From Patiria miniata (Eukaryota; Echinodermata; Asteroidea; Valvatida; Asterinidae): a stretch of 64,000 bases of DNA. Each line of letters opens with the position of its first letter. The first letter of the stretch is position 1. The stretch lies in assembly GCF_015706575.1 (NCBI RefSeq), contig NW_024037056.1, forward strand, positions 16,481,405 to 16,545,404, in the 5' to 3' direction. Positions 1 to 12,383 of the stretch are shown here, one piece after another. The translations under genes and the position numbers were made by a program. The notes below the pieces were generated by a model. That model searched no databases, was not told the origin of the DNA, and was given only the letters and a program-made list of their open reading frames with translations.

Positions 1-1110
1 ACATACACACAACAGCAAGTAAACAACACGGAAATGGGTCAACTCATACCCGATACCCGAGTTAACTCGTACCCCAAAATAGACACCCAGTCAACTCGTA
101 CCCGAATCAAGTCGTACGGGTACGGGCCGGGTGCCGGCGTCAACAACAAATTTCAGCCGACTTCAATTCACTGCATGCACTGGGATTTAATTCTCAAAAG
201 AAAAAAATAAACTATGCCTTTATGGCCTTGTTCTTCACCTTTCTATTTCTTGTCAATTTTTGGTAGGTTTTTAGCCAATTAGGCCTACATTTTAAATTAA
301 TTTTACACCGAAACAAACTCACCTCACACTTACTCGCGTAGAAATTCTCACTTAATCGTTCCCAGGGGGTCGAGCAGTGCGCCCCCACCACTGCCTGCTT
401 TCTCTATTAGTATTGGAAAAAGTTGGGGGAAAAAAGCTCTGGGAACGAAAGGGCGTAATTCCGTCAAAAGAGGGCGCGCTACACAAATAGCGGTCGTCAC
501 GCGCGGCCGTAATTTGTTTTCACCACACAAAAAATACAACAAACACACAAACAAACATTTTTTGAAACAAAAACAACACATTTTCCTAACTTTTTTTGAA
601 CAGCAAAAACGCAAAAAGATTCAACATACTTATCTTCGTCATCATGATAATGGGCAACAAAAACCATAAAAGAGACACAATTTTTTCTTCGGTATTTACA
701 ACACAAAACTCATAATTATTTTCGCTTTTGAAAAACAAAAACAAAACCCATACCCCCATTTCCCAAGAAAATCGGAAAACAAACTCATATCCCACATCCC
801 AACAAAACACCCAGATCGGAAAACAAAACCCAAATTCCATATCCCAAGAAAAACCCGAATCGGAAAACAAAACCCATATTCCAAATCCCCACTCGATAGC
901 CAATCGGAAAACGAATAACGATTCCAATTTCCCTATTCGACAGCTAAACGGATAACGAATAACGATTCTCGTTTTCCCATTTCCCAACGTGAAAGCAAAA
1001 CGGAAAACGAATATCGATTCTCACTTTCCCATTTCCCAACTCGAAAGCAAAACGGAAATCGAATAACGAATCCCACTTCCCACTTCCCAACACAAATAAA
1101 ATTGGGATTT
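1..1110. other. Repeat-rich 5' flank of the NKAIN gene
   Basis: No gene is recognisable here. At 30-140 there are imperfect copies of a CCCGAGTTAACTCGTACC-like motif. A 93-bp foldback at 356-448 is bounded by TCGTTCCCAG and its complement CTGGGAACGA. From about 735 to 1105 a degenerate tandem repeat of roughly 60 bp combines CCCATTTCCCAA with CGGAAAACGAATA. Short open frames in this stretch are products of the repeat composition. Confidence 0.6.
735..1105. repeat. Degenerate tandem repeat, about 60-bp period
   Basis: Successive blocks share the order CCCATTTCCCAA, then AATCGGAAAACAAA or AAACGGAAAACGAA, then TAACGATTC. The later copies (about 900-1080) resemble each other more than the early ones. 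The array ends just before the candidate promoter motif at 1118. Confidence 0.6.
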
Positions 1111-1117
1111 GGGATTT

Positions 1118-1133
1118 CGCAGTGCATGATGGG
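1118..1133. promoter_or_regulatory. ZNF143/Staf-type promoter motif upstream of NKAIN exon 1
   Basis: The sequence CGCAGTGCATGATGGG matches the half CGCAGTGCATnnTGGG of the known ZNF143/THAP11 (SBS) promoter motif, read in the reverse-complement sense. It lies about 600 bp upstream of the NKAIN start codon, just outside the tandem repeat, where a promoter is expected. The match is seen directly; a role for it is inference. The TTGTAGT part of the long form of the motif is not preserved. Confidence 0.45.
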
Positions 1134-1727
1134 AGATTTGGAAGTCAGGTTTATTTTCACAATCTTATCCCCAGGGCAAAATTTATTTCCAATTTGTTTT
1201 TAATAGTATATCGTGGTGAGAGCGTACTGCTTGACAGTATGAGAACGAGAAGGGACTTTACACCGTTAATTGTGAAGAGCGCCGCCTGTTGTTTGATTAT
1301 TATTTAGGATGGTTCACGTAGCTGACCTCTATTGCGGTGAACGAAGCGGCGGCGGAAATCTGTCCATCGTAAATCACGTATAGCGCCACCACTTGGCGGA
1401 ACCAATCTTTTTTATTCGAGTTTCCAATATCAATCCGCTTCATGTTTTCCACTTTTTTTCACGGTAAAAATAATCTGTTTTCGACAATAATGAGATTATC
1501 TGATATTTTATTCGAAATTTGGGATAATTTATATGATGTTACAAGATAATTTACAAATTATTGGAACTACTTATTTTTGCATAAACAAAAAGAGTTGTGA
1601 TGCGGTGTAAACAATCACCGGCCAAAAATCAAGTGAGTAATTTGATCAAAATGTAGTCGATGCAGAAGACTTTGAACGGCCGACCAAACAGCGAAGTAAC
1701 GCAGTAATAAAGACTACAGATTCTAGC

Positions 1728-4700
1728 ATGATGGGGTGCTGTACGGCAAGATGTACACTGATGACTATTTGTGCTCTACAAATGGTGAGTTTTGATCCAG
1801 ATCTTAAGGAGAAATATTTCACGGTGGATTCGCTGAGTGTGTCATGGTGTGTGTACAAAATGCCATTGGCTTGGTGGATCCTGTGACTGTTTACTGTGTC
1901 ATGTGTGTGTGGTTTTTAAAACGTTTAAAACAAGGTAGTGTATATTTTGCCGGAGGTAACGCCGGCAAACTAACGTTTCCTAAAGGTTTGCCGGCGGCAA
2001 TCCATATCAACAGAGGGCGCTGTACTCTTTAAGATAGGGCTGAATTATAACATGTATTGAATTCCCACCAAAGTTGTGTAGCACAGTCGGTGCAGTGGTT
2101 AAGCAATAGAGTGAGTGGGATGTCCCGAGTTCGAATCCTGACCCCTGCCACAATTTTAAGTTTTTTTTTTCCAATCCCCAAATAAATAAGAATATTCTTC
2201 TTTTATTATTTTAATATGTCTCAAACATTTTATTGCAGAGTATTACTTTTTCTTTTTCAGATTTGTGGCTCTGGAGGATTTTTTTTAAAGGGAAATAAAG
2301 TCCGAAATTATAAAATGGTCTGATTCCCATCTTGTTAATACGAAAATACAACGATAATATTGGCATGGAGCCAGACTAAAATTTGTCACCGGAAAATGTT
2401 TAAGTACAAAAAAACAGTAACTGCGCATGTTCAGTGCATATCCGGCAAACTAACGTTTACTAAAGGTTTGCCGTCTGCTAATAATAGATTAGGATATTTA
2501 AAAGAATCAAAATTGTAAAAACAGGTGTTTTTTTGCATCAATTTCTTTTCAAATACAACTTGCTTTTATTCGTAGTTTTGTTAAAAAAAATTGTAGACCC
2601 TGGGCTCTGTGGTTCATTTATTTTTAATAGTCGTAGCCCTAGGCCATTTGTTTTTTATTTTGTTTACAGAATCACAAACCAAAATAGAGTTAATTTTTAC
2701 CATCATGATCGTCTCTATTTTTTTCGTAGTGCTATCGTTACAGCAGCCGTAATGCGATGTTTAACTGCTAGCGACAAAATGGTATCAAAATCACCATAGA
2801 GAATCTCAATGATCACATCTACCCGTCCAAACAGAATGCTTCGGTAGCTCGATTGGTTTCACATTCAGCTACTGTGCCGGGGATATGGGTTCAAAACTGC
2901 TGCTGGGCTGCTCAATTTGGAAATGTTGCAACCTGACGCCACTTCAGTTTCTAAGTTTCTAACAAAATTGGAAATGTTTCTCAGTCCCAAATTCATGTCT
3001 TATCATTTTTGCAATGAATGACCTTCATTGAGATGATGCATGAAGAAAAAAGTGGTGTCAGGTTGCAAATTTTTTTCCCCTCAATTTATATATTTGGTTT
3101 TTGTTTTAATAGTTTCCTTACTTTCATACATGTTTTCATAAAATTGTTTGTTTTATTTCAGTAGATTTCATTTTCTTTTTCATAATCGTTGGCTTTTGAA
3201 GATTTTTTTTTGAATGGACATAAAGTCCGAGAATCATTCAGTTGAGTGATAGTCTGGTTCCAACCGCCAAAGATCAAGATGTTGAATACTATTAGGTCAG
3301 GGAACCAGATACTCCTTTAATGATAGCATTTAAAAATCGCATTACAGCTGCCGTAATGATATTGATAGTCACTGCATTTTTTTTTCACGAATTAAATATA
3401 AAGCACATGAAAATTAGTATGAAAATAAATTATCATCAATTGTAGGCCAAAAACAAACTGGCGTTAAATTTTCAATTTTATTTAATTTGCTTATGAAATA
3501 TTGATTGCTTTGTGCTGAATCTGCAGTACCCACGGTATAGAAGGAACAATTTCTCTAACAAAGGATCCGTTGTGAATAGGGGGGGGGGGGGGGGGAGACC
3601 AATCAGACCATATGGCCATTTCTCTACATTCTAATGCATACTGTACATGTCTAGCTTGACACAATAGTGCCATTTTCTCCCGTGTACACCCTTTGTGTTG
3701 AACATGTGCGTGTACAATGTGTAATTATGCAGGTATCGACAGTCTTCATGTTTCTCATAATGAGACTTAGGCCGTGTCCGAAACGGGCTTCCAGAGCTAC
3801 GGCTACGTCTATTGTCAGTGCGTCCCCGCGTATTTTCAATGGGCGCAGACGTAGACCTAGCTCTAGACAACTGATTCGGATGCAGCCTTACTATGGATTG
3901 CAGCTGGTATTTAGCATATTGCGTCCATTTTTCTTGTACATATGTTTGGCCAAAAAAAAAAGTTTCTGTTTTCTGGTATGGAGCTTGCCCCAAAAGTGCT
4001 GTGGCGACGAATTTTTTTTTTTTTTTTTTTTCTTAAAAGAAAATGTCGTCTGATGACTGCAAATGGTGCCCGACTAAATTTAGTGAAAAATATATGGGAG
4101 TCCAGAGAGGCCACATAAAGCTTATACTCGATCGTAACCCCATTTAAAAAACACGTTAAAATTGTGCAGCAGCAGATTCCAGTCAAACCAGTGAGTTTGA
4201 CAGTTTTGAGACATCATTTTACATTGAAAAAATAAATTTTTCATTTTGCTGATGCGCATGGCTACGGTGACGCGCACGCATACATGTACCAGAAACCGGA
4301 GACTTTTTTTTTGGCCTTTGTACATTGGTACATTGTACATGCAAGTAAATTTATTTGAAACTGTTGCATTTACATGTTTTCACTAGCATGACCCATGCAC
4401 GCCTGTACACAGTTCACCATTCACAGGTTGTTTTCGCCTTTGCACAATGCTTGTACATGTAATAATAGTATTTCGCGCACCGTAAAAAAGAACCCATTGT
4501 TCCGTAATCCATGGGAAAAAATGTACGGTGCTCAAATTTCCTTAAAATCCAGAGGCTAAAAGGGCATAACCACAAGTGTTCATTTTTGTTGCTTTACGGT
4601 ACAGTGAGCAGGTATTGTGCTGGGGTGGCAAAAATTTGGCCTGTTTTGCAGATTGCGACCATTTAGCAGGAAAACCAGACAACTGGTTGCTTTGTTCAAT

Positions 4701-7700
4701 TTTTTTTCCAGACAGAAATTCTGAGATTAAGTTCAACGGTCATTTACAGACCAAAAGTTTAATAAACCACTTCCTGCCTTCTACAATGTATCTAAAAATA
4801 TTTTTTTGAAACCTTGTAAAAAATATAAAATGATGAATTTGAAAACCCTTTTACAGTTAAGTACATGTAAATATTGATGATAGGAATTTAGCAGCAGCAT
4901 TTTTTTCTTGGAACTTTTATATTAATATTTTCAGGTTGGACTTTGATATCAAATTTTGTTGTTTGAATATGAATTCACTTCCTGTATGACAATTGTGCAA
5001 TAAATAACAGACAAAGCTTGCAAAATTATAAGTTTTTCCCCCACAAATCTATGTCACAAATTAACCTTTTGCATTCACACTGAATACGAACCATCTGTTT
5101 AACATGTTAAAAATGCTTTTTTTTATTGGCATTTAAAGGTACATAATGCCACCAATACAAGTGCGACTTTTTCCCTACTCAAAATGTGATGTACATATGT
5201 ATGTACGTAACAATAGTATCACAATGACATATGAAAATTCTATCTTCACGTATATGACAATGAAAATTTTGTCTGTAAAGTGTAGTTGAATTACAATACA
5301 AACATAAAAATGTTATTTCTCTTGTTTCTACTGTGTTTTGTCATGGTAGCTGGGCAGAAATGATTTCATCTTTATTAACTAGTATTGTTTTCGGTTGCTA
5401 TATGATAAAAATTATCCTTGACAATTTTGAATTAGCGAGAATTTCTCATCAAAAGACCGATTAATTACTGATGACAAATGATCCAAGCATTCAGGTATCG
5501 TAAACAAAACAATTTCAAGGTCAATGACTCAAAGATATAAGCATTGTGTATTTTTGGTAAACCAGGTGTAGGCCTATCGTGAGATAACGAACACTAATTT
5601 AACATTGAAACCAATCAGCTAAAGTGTTGTCCTTTATTCAGGCATTGTGTGCTTAGTAATGCCAGAGAGCACAGATAGCATTGAAGTGAGTCATTTCTGT
5701 TCTGTATTGTCAGTTTAAGTGTATTTCGTTTTCATCGATATTCCATTGTCCAATATTTTCTTTGTCCCATTCTTTAAACTTAGGGAAGTACATGTACGTG
5801 TACAGGACACAATCATGCCAAATGCCGTACAAATTTAGTCTGTGAATCATGACAGACTTGTTTACAAAATTGCCTGTTGAATTGGGCTGGTTGAAAATTG
5901 TTACATTTTGTACGGTTCGTAAGAATTATATTTCACTTGTTCCGTCATTACATTCCCAAATTCACATCAGTTTTAACCAATTTAATTACATGAAAATGGG
6001 GGAAAAAAACCATCATTTTCTGCTTTACTACACTGTGCATAAAATAGAAAAATAAAAAATTAAAGGCCTTAATTTATAATCAATTTTTCATAAATCGACT
6101 TAGCACAATAACTGATGCTACATGTAAGTGCACAAGTGGCAACAAGCAACTACAAACTACATGTGCATGTACATGTACATGTACAATGTACGTGCCGTTG
6201 TAATTGTTGGGTGGAGCAATAAATCGGCAATAAAACCCTGCACTTTGGACTTACACTACAATATGGTGAAAGTGCATTGCATAATGTCATTTTGAAGGAA
6301 ATTTACAAATTTTAGAATCTTAAAACGGGAAAGCCTCTTATCATTTTTATAGAATAATTGCATTTTACAATAACACAGTGTTCATGTACTGTAGAAAGTA
6401 CGCAAGGGATTGATATAATTTTTTAAAATCCATTTAAAAAAAAAATAAAGGTACATTTTAGAGGACTGTTATTATAATGTGAACACTCTGCATGTACATG
6501 TACATGATTTACATGTACATGTACATGTGCATGATGCATGTTTGTTTAGTGTAATTATTCAAAGGAAATAAACATGTTTTTCCATGCGTTAACACAGGCA
6601 TGCAACTTTTCCTCGGATCCGCTGATTTCCTCGTTTTACATCTCATGAATGTCATTACAAATTGAAAAACACTGTACAAAGTCTTGTGTGGTTTGGAGTT
6701 TCCTCTTTATTTTCTTCTAAATTCCCAGTTGCATGCCTGGTTATCATTGTAGACAAAACGCAGATGCACACATACGTACATGTTTGATAACGTGACATTT
6801 GAAATTTGTTTTTAAATTGGAGAAGGCCGCTTGTCATATTCTTTTTTTTTCAAATAAACAAGCTGTCAACTGGACATTCCTGGCGCTACATTCCGCTAAG
6901 ATTTACAAGGTACCGGGAATGCAGCATATAGGTCTACACTTGCATGGAGCCTGGCACATAGACTTGATATCAGGCTGTGTTCGATTTATTTGGATATGAC
7001 CAGCAGTGACTACGGAAGCTTAGAGTGACCATCCGCGTTTCTATGATTACCGCAAGACGGAAAAATTTAAAATGTCCATAACACGTAGTTTCTGAGATTA
7101 ACATCATTGTGCAAAGACGTCTCTATGAAATTGTGTCACGGAAAGACTTTTTTTTCCAGAAATGAAATCCTATCTCATTCTTTGGTGTATCGGAGGACGT
7201 CTCATTCTTTGTGTATCGGAGGACATCTTTACCTGATGTCATATCTTGGAAAGTCGTCGCCTTAGTGGTGGGAGAATCAGTGATTTCAAAATCTGGTTAT
7301 CCACATTTTTTTCAAATCTAATATCAGTTATCTGATTCCAGCTTCTACGGAAAGTGGATTCAGCTGCTTTTACCATGTCTACAAAAATGTATGTTCATGA
7401 GTTTGTTTCTGCATTCAATAGGTTACATGTACGTTGAACAATAGAGGACTATTGTCCTCAATTCCCGAGAGGTCCCCAATTTGGATTCATGTACAAACAT
7501 TTGGGAGGTCTTCCTAAAAGTACAAACAAAAGAGGAATAATAGGGGGTCCCCGATTGCAGGCAAATACTGGTACACACTTGCATGAACATGTATGATGTA
7601 GCACACAAAAAAAGTCTCCGGTTTCTGGTATGCGTGCGCGTCGCCGTAGCCATGCGCGTCGGCAAAATGAAAAAGTTTTTTTTTCAATGAAAGATGATGT

Positions 7701-10700
7701 CTCAAAACCGCCAAACTCACTGGTTTGACTGGAATTCTGCTGCTGCACAATTTTAACGTGTTTTTAGATGGGGTTATGATCGAGAATAAGCTTTATGTGG
7801 CCTCTCTGGTCTCCCATAATATTTGCACTAAGTTTAGTCGGGCACCATTTGCAGCCATCAGCCGACATTTGAAGCAAAAAAAACAGTTAAAAAAAAAAAA
7901 AACCGCGTCGCCGCACCACTTTTTGGGCAAGCTCCATACCAGAAACCGGAGACTTTTTTTTTTGGCCTTAGTGTGATTCACTACACATTTGATTTAGAAG
8001 TTACATGTACATGCACAGTTTGCAACAACATGCCATTCACATTTCTACTTCAGGGACCATTATTGACCGTCCATGTTTTGTTACTTTGTGTCTTTTCAGC
8101 TTGCCTCGGTAGAGCGCTTCGTCTTTGACATGGTGGGGTTCATGTGGACGCCGGTTCTGGTCGGAGTCATCGACATCATTGTCATTTTATTCGGCATGTT
8201 TGGTATTCACCAGTACAGACCCAAATATATTTACTTGGTGAGTAGAGTCAGAAAATATTTTGTTGTTGATTTGTTTTTATGTTGTTGTTGTTGTTGTCGT
8301 TGTTGTCGTTGTCCTTGTTGTCGTTGTTGTTGTTGTTGTTGTCGTTGTTGTCGTTGTCGTTGTTGTCCTTGTTGTCGTCGTTGTCGTCGTTGTTGTTGTT
8401 GTTGTTGTTATTGATGTTGTCATTGTTGTCATCGTTGGTGTTGTTTTTAATGTTGTCGTTGGCTTTGTCTTTATTTTTGTATTGAAATGAAGATAAAAAT
8501 ATTGTGTAAAATATGTATTGCAAGACATCACCGTTTTTGTAAAATAGTTGAAAGTTTTACCGTGTTTAACACCATCTGCTGTAGATCAATCTTAATTTAT
8601 TTACGGCTAGTGGGGCTGTACTTCGACCATTAGCTTTATGAATTATTTAATAGTTTGTGAGACTATTGGCCTACCTTCTCAAGATTTTGGCAAGGCAGAC
8701 AGCTGGTGGCCTGGACAAGACAAATGGGATCAATAAATTTAAACTTTAACTTCATATTCCTACATGCATGCTTTAAATATGCTGATACTAGCAACATGGC
8801 ACACGGGGAACACATTACATGTATTTGAACCACCATTCGTGAACTTTGCCCAAAAGTCCATGAGAGGGCAATTATACATCGTTGCTGTTAGATACTTTCT
8901 CAAATCATTTCAGTACAATGAGGCATTTGTATCCATGTTTTTTTGGCCATATGTTATCATTTTAATAAATCCAAAATGCAGATGTATGTTGTACACGTTC
9001 ATGTGGTAAATTTGAAAGGAGTTTTAGGAGCACTGATGTAATTTCCACATACATTACATGTAAAAAACATGAAAAAAAGTGCAAACTGCTTACTGACTGG
9101 ATGGACCTGAAATATATAAATCTAACAATTAATGTGGCCTGACGTTCCGAACTTAGCAAGTTCTTCTTCAGAGGCTAAAACAGAAATGACAGAGGTACAT
9201 ACATTAACATGGGGGTGCGCACAAACATGCAGGGCTGAAAGAAGAAACACAAAAGGAGGATTAGGTGGAAAAGGTGTGGAAAGATGCAGGGGAGAGTGGA
9301 TGAGAGAACAAAGAAACAAAGGGAGATGGCAAACCACAAGGGGTCTGGTATAAACAGGGGAGGTAAATTTGAAAGGAGTTTTAGGAGCATGTACATTACA
9401 TGTACATAGTTAAAGTACAGGTAAAGATCTCTAAAAGGACGCCATCTTCGTAGGAAAATTTACAAATGCGTGTTCAATGCCATCTGCTGTGTGCAACAGA
9501 GTGTGCAAAAGGATCTGAACACGTGTGCTTGTTGTTCACAATTTCTTCAAAATAGCGCGTCACCAAAATTTGACGCCAAGTCGTGCGTGCGTGATGCGAC
9601 CCATCCACTGGGCTGTCCTCTTTTGTTCCTGAATGCACAGAACCCGTAACGATTCAAAATTGCTAAAATCTGAGGTCTTTATTGCTGATCATTCAAACAA
9701 ATTTCCTACAACATGAGACTTAGATGTTGGACATTGATAGATTTTAAAGGGTTACACCAGAGTCTTATATACATGTAGCGCATGTATCTACCAACAATTA
9801 CATGTAGGTACTCAAAGCGCTGGTGAAATACAGGTCAATTAAATTTATGAGAAATATGGGACCCATTTTGTAGCACCTTTATAAAGGGATTACAAGGTGC
9901 TGCAGCGCATATTGCAGCCACTGCCAGAAACACCGGGGCAAACCCCTTCTCATAGCGATAAGTGTTACTGGGTTGTGTAACGTGCATTACACAACACACG
10001 GGACCTACGGCTTCACGTCCCATCCGACGGACGAAGCAATAATGGTAAAGTGCCTTGCTCAAGAGCACAAGCACCATGTTCCCACGGTCAGGATTTGAAC
10101 CCATGTAACACAGCACACGAGTCGAACACCGTAACCATTGGACCACAGCACCCCAGGTTATGGTTAATCAGAGCTTTTTTTCTTGTCGTTTTCTTTCAGT
10201 ACGGTATTTGGCACATCCTTTGGATTGGTTGGAACATCTTCATCATATGTCTGTATCTAGAAGCAGGGGTCCTCACGTTAGAAGTAAGTAGGATCACAGA
10301 GTTCGGTTATTTTCTTTCATCAAATGCCACTTTACGGCACAGGTTCATTTGCATTTATCCCAAAAGTAGCCTGCCAAATTATTATTAAAAACTTATGGGT
10401 AAAGATTGTACCAGTACTAAACACCCTGTGAAATTATTCCATCTTAGAGCTTGCTGTCATTTAGAAGAAATCAAGAAATGTAGGTGATTTCCGCGATCAG
10501 TCAATCGACTGATTTTTGGGAATAAGGAGTGGTATGGATGAAATCGTGTTTCGTGATCAAAAGGTTGTGCATGGTTGCTCACTGTTTTCTCGAAAAGTGT
10601 AATATCCACCGAGCTGAAACTTCAACAGGTTAGGTTTTGAAGATTTTTGTTTTGGAATATGAGTGTTATTATTAAATGGGACACATCCAGAGCGTGTATG

Positions 10701-12233
10701 GTTCATGCGAGGTACACATGACTTATTTCATTCTGAATGAGCCCAAAGGCCACGGCATCTTCATGTGAGTGCCAAGTGCCGTCGGCAAAGCATTCAAATA
10801 TCTCCCCCAGTGGTCTCCCCTAACTCTCCCTTTCTTACCATTGAGGGGGTACTTGCGCACAGAGCCTGTTGTAAATAGTAAACAAAACTGGTTCCCGTGT
10901 ATTTACCCTGTTGCAGAAGAATGGCAATATTCTGAGCATGGGTACCGGCAGTGACAGCTGGTGGCTAACGCATGGCTTTGGCTGTGTCGTCAAAACAAGA
11001 TCAACGACTACGATTGTTGAAGGCACCACCACAGTGGTCGAAGACGAGCGACTGTCGGTCACGGGCTGTGTGTTGGATGGACGGTATACGGAGGTCATAC
11101 ATGCTGGCGTGCAGATCTTATTAGCGGTAAATAAACCATTGTAAAAGATTTTATGAACAGGTTGTACATTTCCTTCATCACACCACAAATTTTGTTTGTG
11201 CTGCACTTTGTCTGCGACTGACTTCTCTGGATCAAGCTGTGCCTGAGCCACGACCGCCGCCTTTTTTTTTTTATTTTGGCAACCTTGGTGCAACTGCGAT
11301 GACATTAGAATGATTGGCATCAGTCAAAGCTCACAAAAAAATTGAAAGTCGTAAAACGTAGAAACATTTCAACTTCAACAGTCAACCTGTGTGAAGATAT
11401 GACACTTTGCACGCATCTTGATCATCTAATGTTATTGTGAAACGCTGTGGGTGACATGGCAAAGGTTGCAATGCGGCTTTTTTTGACGATAATCACATGA
11501 TTTCTCCGTTTTGTGCTTAATGCCGATGGTTCCAAAGCAGTGCTAGCAGATCGGGGCGGCTTAATTAATGTGTATCACTGCATTGAAACAAGTATTTTTG
11601 TGTCATTGCCTCCGGATGAAATTGAAATGTTTGGGCATTATTTCATTTCTTTTTGTACAGATTGTCGGAATAATTGGTGCTATATTGGTGAATGTGAAGT
11701 TTGCAGAAGAAGAAGACAGCTGTAAGTATATCATCTTTGGTTTTGTTTTGATGTGTGGTTTTGTGGGATTAGGCCTAATGGCTTGGTTCTTGGTTGGTTC
11801 TTCTCTGCAGGGGAGTAATAATCAGGAGGCCAGAAACACCGGGGCAAACCCCTTCTCTTTTTATAGCGATGAGTGTTACTAGGTTCTTTTACGTGCATTG
11901 TATTTAACACACGGGACCATGGTGAAGTGCCTTGCTTAAGGGCACAAGTGTCCACCCGGCGGGCTCGAACCCACGCCACTGTTGCCTCTGAAACACAAAC
12001 ACCAGAGCATGAGTCTGGTGCTTTTAACCGCTAGGCCATGACACTCCGTTTGTGTTTTTGTTCAAACTGGTTAGCTGCAGTTTATATGTTCTGGAACTGG
12101 TCAGCATTTGTACATTTTTGTTAAATTTCCAGTTGATTTTATTGGCGGGTTCGACTCTAACTACTCCAGCTACAATTCTCATGCCCAGCAGAAGGAGTCT
12201 TCAGATGTCCCCATGCAACCTGTATACATGTAA
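1728..12233 (+). CDS. NKAIN: NKAIN-type Na,K-ATPase-interacting membrane protein, six exons
   Basis: Coding exons are 1728 or 1731-1784, 8100-8237, 10200-10283, 10917-11126, 11661-11721 and 12133-12233, each bounded by AG and GT with matching phase. They give about 215 residues, against about 207 in vertebrates. Exon 1 reads MGCCTARCTLMTICALQM, which matches the NKAIN start MGCC..RCTL. Exon 2 carries ERFVFDMVGF and QYRPKYI, exon 3 WNIFIICLYLE, and the exon 5/6 junction EEEDSFDFIGGFD, all family hallmarks. The residues form several hydrophobic segments: the N terminus, about 35-60, 65-85 and 150-172. The family binds the beta subunit of Na,K-ATPase in neuronal membranes. Exon 4 has a lineage-specific Thr/Val-rich loop. 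Two adjacent ATGs allow a one-residue choice of start; the second matches the family start. Intron 1 is 6.3 kb and full of transposon remnants. The vertebrate paralog number cannot be assigned. Confidence 0.95.
1962..2474. repeat. Paired short hairpins with a shared core
   Basis: The motif CGGCAAACTAACGTTT followed by nCTAAAGGTTTGCCG occurs at about 1964-1994 and again at about 2443-2473. In each, CGGCAAAC pairs with GTTTGCCG to make a small stem with a loop of about 15 bases. The two copies are in the same orientation, 480 bp apart, in NKAIN intron 1. They may be ends of one degraded DNA transposon; no target duplication is visible. Confidence 0.45.
2083..2155 (+). repeat. tRNA-like head of a SINE remnant
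   Basis: The stretch contains an A-box-like TGCAGTGGTTAAGC and a B box GAGTTCGAATCC at a spacing typical of a Leu/Ser-type tRNA, followed by a T-rich run. The arms do not fold into a clean tRNA, so it is read as the head of a tRNA-derived SINE rather than a functional tRNA gene. It lies inside NKAIN intron 1. Confidence 0.5.
2926..3066. mobile_element. Short MITE, family with TTGCAACCTGACGCCACTT ends
   Basis: The left end TTGCAACCTGACGCCACTT is the near reverse complement of the right end AAGTGGTGTCAGGTTGCAA. The 141-bp interior contains the block GTTTCTCAGTCCCA and GCAATGAATGACCTTCATTGAG, also found at 15411-15586 and 28484-28645. No coding capacity exists; it must have been moved by a transposase in trans. 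The superfamily is not determined. Confidence 0.75.
3578..3596 (+). repeat. Poly-G run
   Basis: A homopolymer of about 18 G residues interrupts NKAIN intron 1 between AATA and AGACC. Length is likely polymorphic and prone to sequencing error. Confidence 0.8.
3766..3870 (+). repeat. Dispersed repeat shared with 28010-28110
   Basis: The stretch beginning GGCCGTGTCCGAAACGGG and continuing through GGGCTTCCAGAGCTACGG, GTCCCCGCGTATTTTC and GTAGACCTAGCTCTAG has a clear inverted counterpart at 28010-28110. The GGCCGTGTCC start looks like a transposon end, but its partner end is not obvious. Confidence 0.6.
3946..4317 (-). mobile_element. MITE family A, copy 1 (diverged, reversed)
   Basis: This about 370-bp element is bounded by GGCCAAAAAAA-type ends that run into a TTTCTGGTATG / TACCAGAAACCGGAGAC inverted repeat. 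The interior (TGGTGCCCGACTAAATTTAGT, GCGCATGGCTACGGTGACGCGCACGC) is the reverse complement of the copies at 7606-7968 and 57792-58164. It is the most diverged of the three and carries a long T run. Confidence 0.75.
7606..7968 (+). mobile_element. MITE family A, copy 2
   Basis: The left part reads AAAAAAAGTCTCCGGTTTCTGGTATG and the right part its complement ending in GGCCTTA. A GC-rich internal motif GTGCGCGTCGCCGTAGCC and a block with ACTGGTTTGACTGGAAT are shared with copies 1 and 4. It sits in NKAIN intron 1, some 130 bp before exon 2. Short open frames inside are repeat artefacts. Confidence 0.85.
8279..8462 (+). repeat. GTT/GTC trinucleotide microsatellite
   Basis: About 180 bp of (GTT)n interspersed with GTC starts 41 bases after the splice donor of NKAIN exon 2. 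All six frames stay open in part of it, which explains the low-complexity Val, Leu, Cys, Asn or Thr open frames predicted there. Those are not genes. Confidence 0.95.
9920..10155 (-). mobile_element. tRNA-derived SINE, family B, copy 1
   Basis: Read on the minus strand, the tRNA-like head (A-box-like TGGTCCAATGG, B box GGGTTCAAATCC) lies near 10095-10150. It is followed by the conserved central block with GTGCCTTGCTCAAGAGCAC and GGACGTGAAGCCG-like sequence, ending in AAGGGGTTTGCCCCGGTG. Related copies lie at 11828-12045 and 48308-48565. It is in NKAIN intron 2 and ends only about 45 bp before the exon 3 acceptor. Confidence 0.8.
11828..12045 (-). mobile_element. tRNA-derived SINE, family B, copy 2
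   Basis: This copy has the same CACCGGGGCAAACCCCTTCTC end and the GTGCCTTGCTTAAGGGCAC core as the copy at 9920, but it lacks part of the central block. Its head, with a TAGCGGTTAAAAGC-type A box, lies at the right. It fills most of NKAIN intron 5 and stops about 85 bp before the last coding exon. Confidence 0.8.
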
Positions 12234-12383
12234 GCTCAGTCCGCAAGATTATAAATCTCTATTAATATTGGTTTTTGTCTCTCAAATATGTAAACTATTT
12301 TTTCAAAATTCTACCTCAAAACGACACTCTTTTTACTTAGTACTTTTCATATTGCAATATTTGCTTTTGGTTTTGATTTGTAG

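Noticed and set aside
8248-8531. Long open frames on both strands rich in Val, Leu, Asn or Thr
   Set aside because: They are translations of the GTT/GTC microsatellite after NKAIN exon 2; no start context, no family match.
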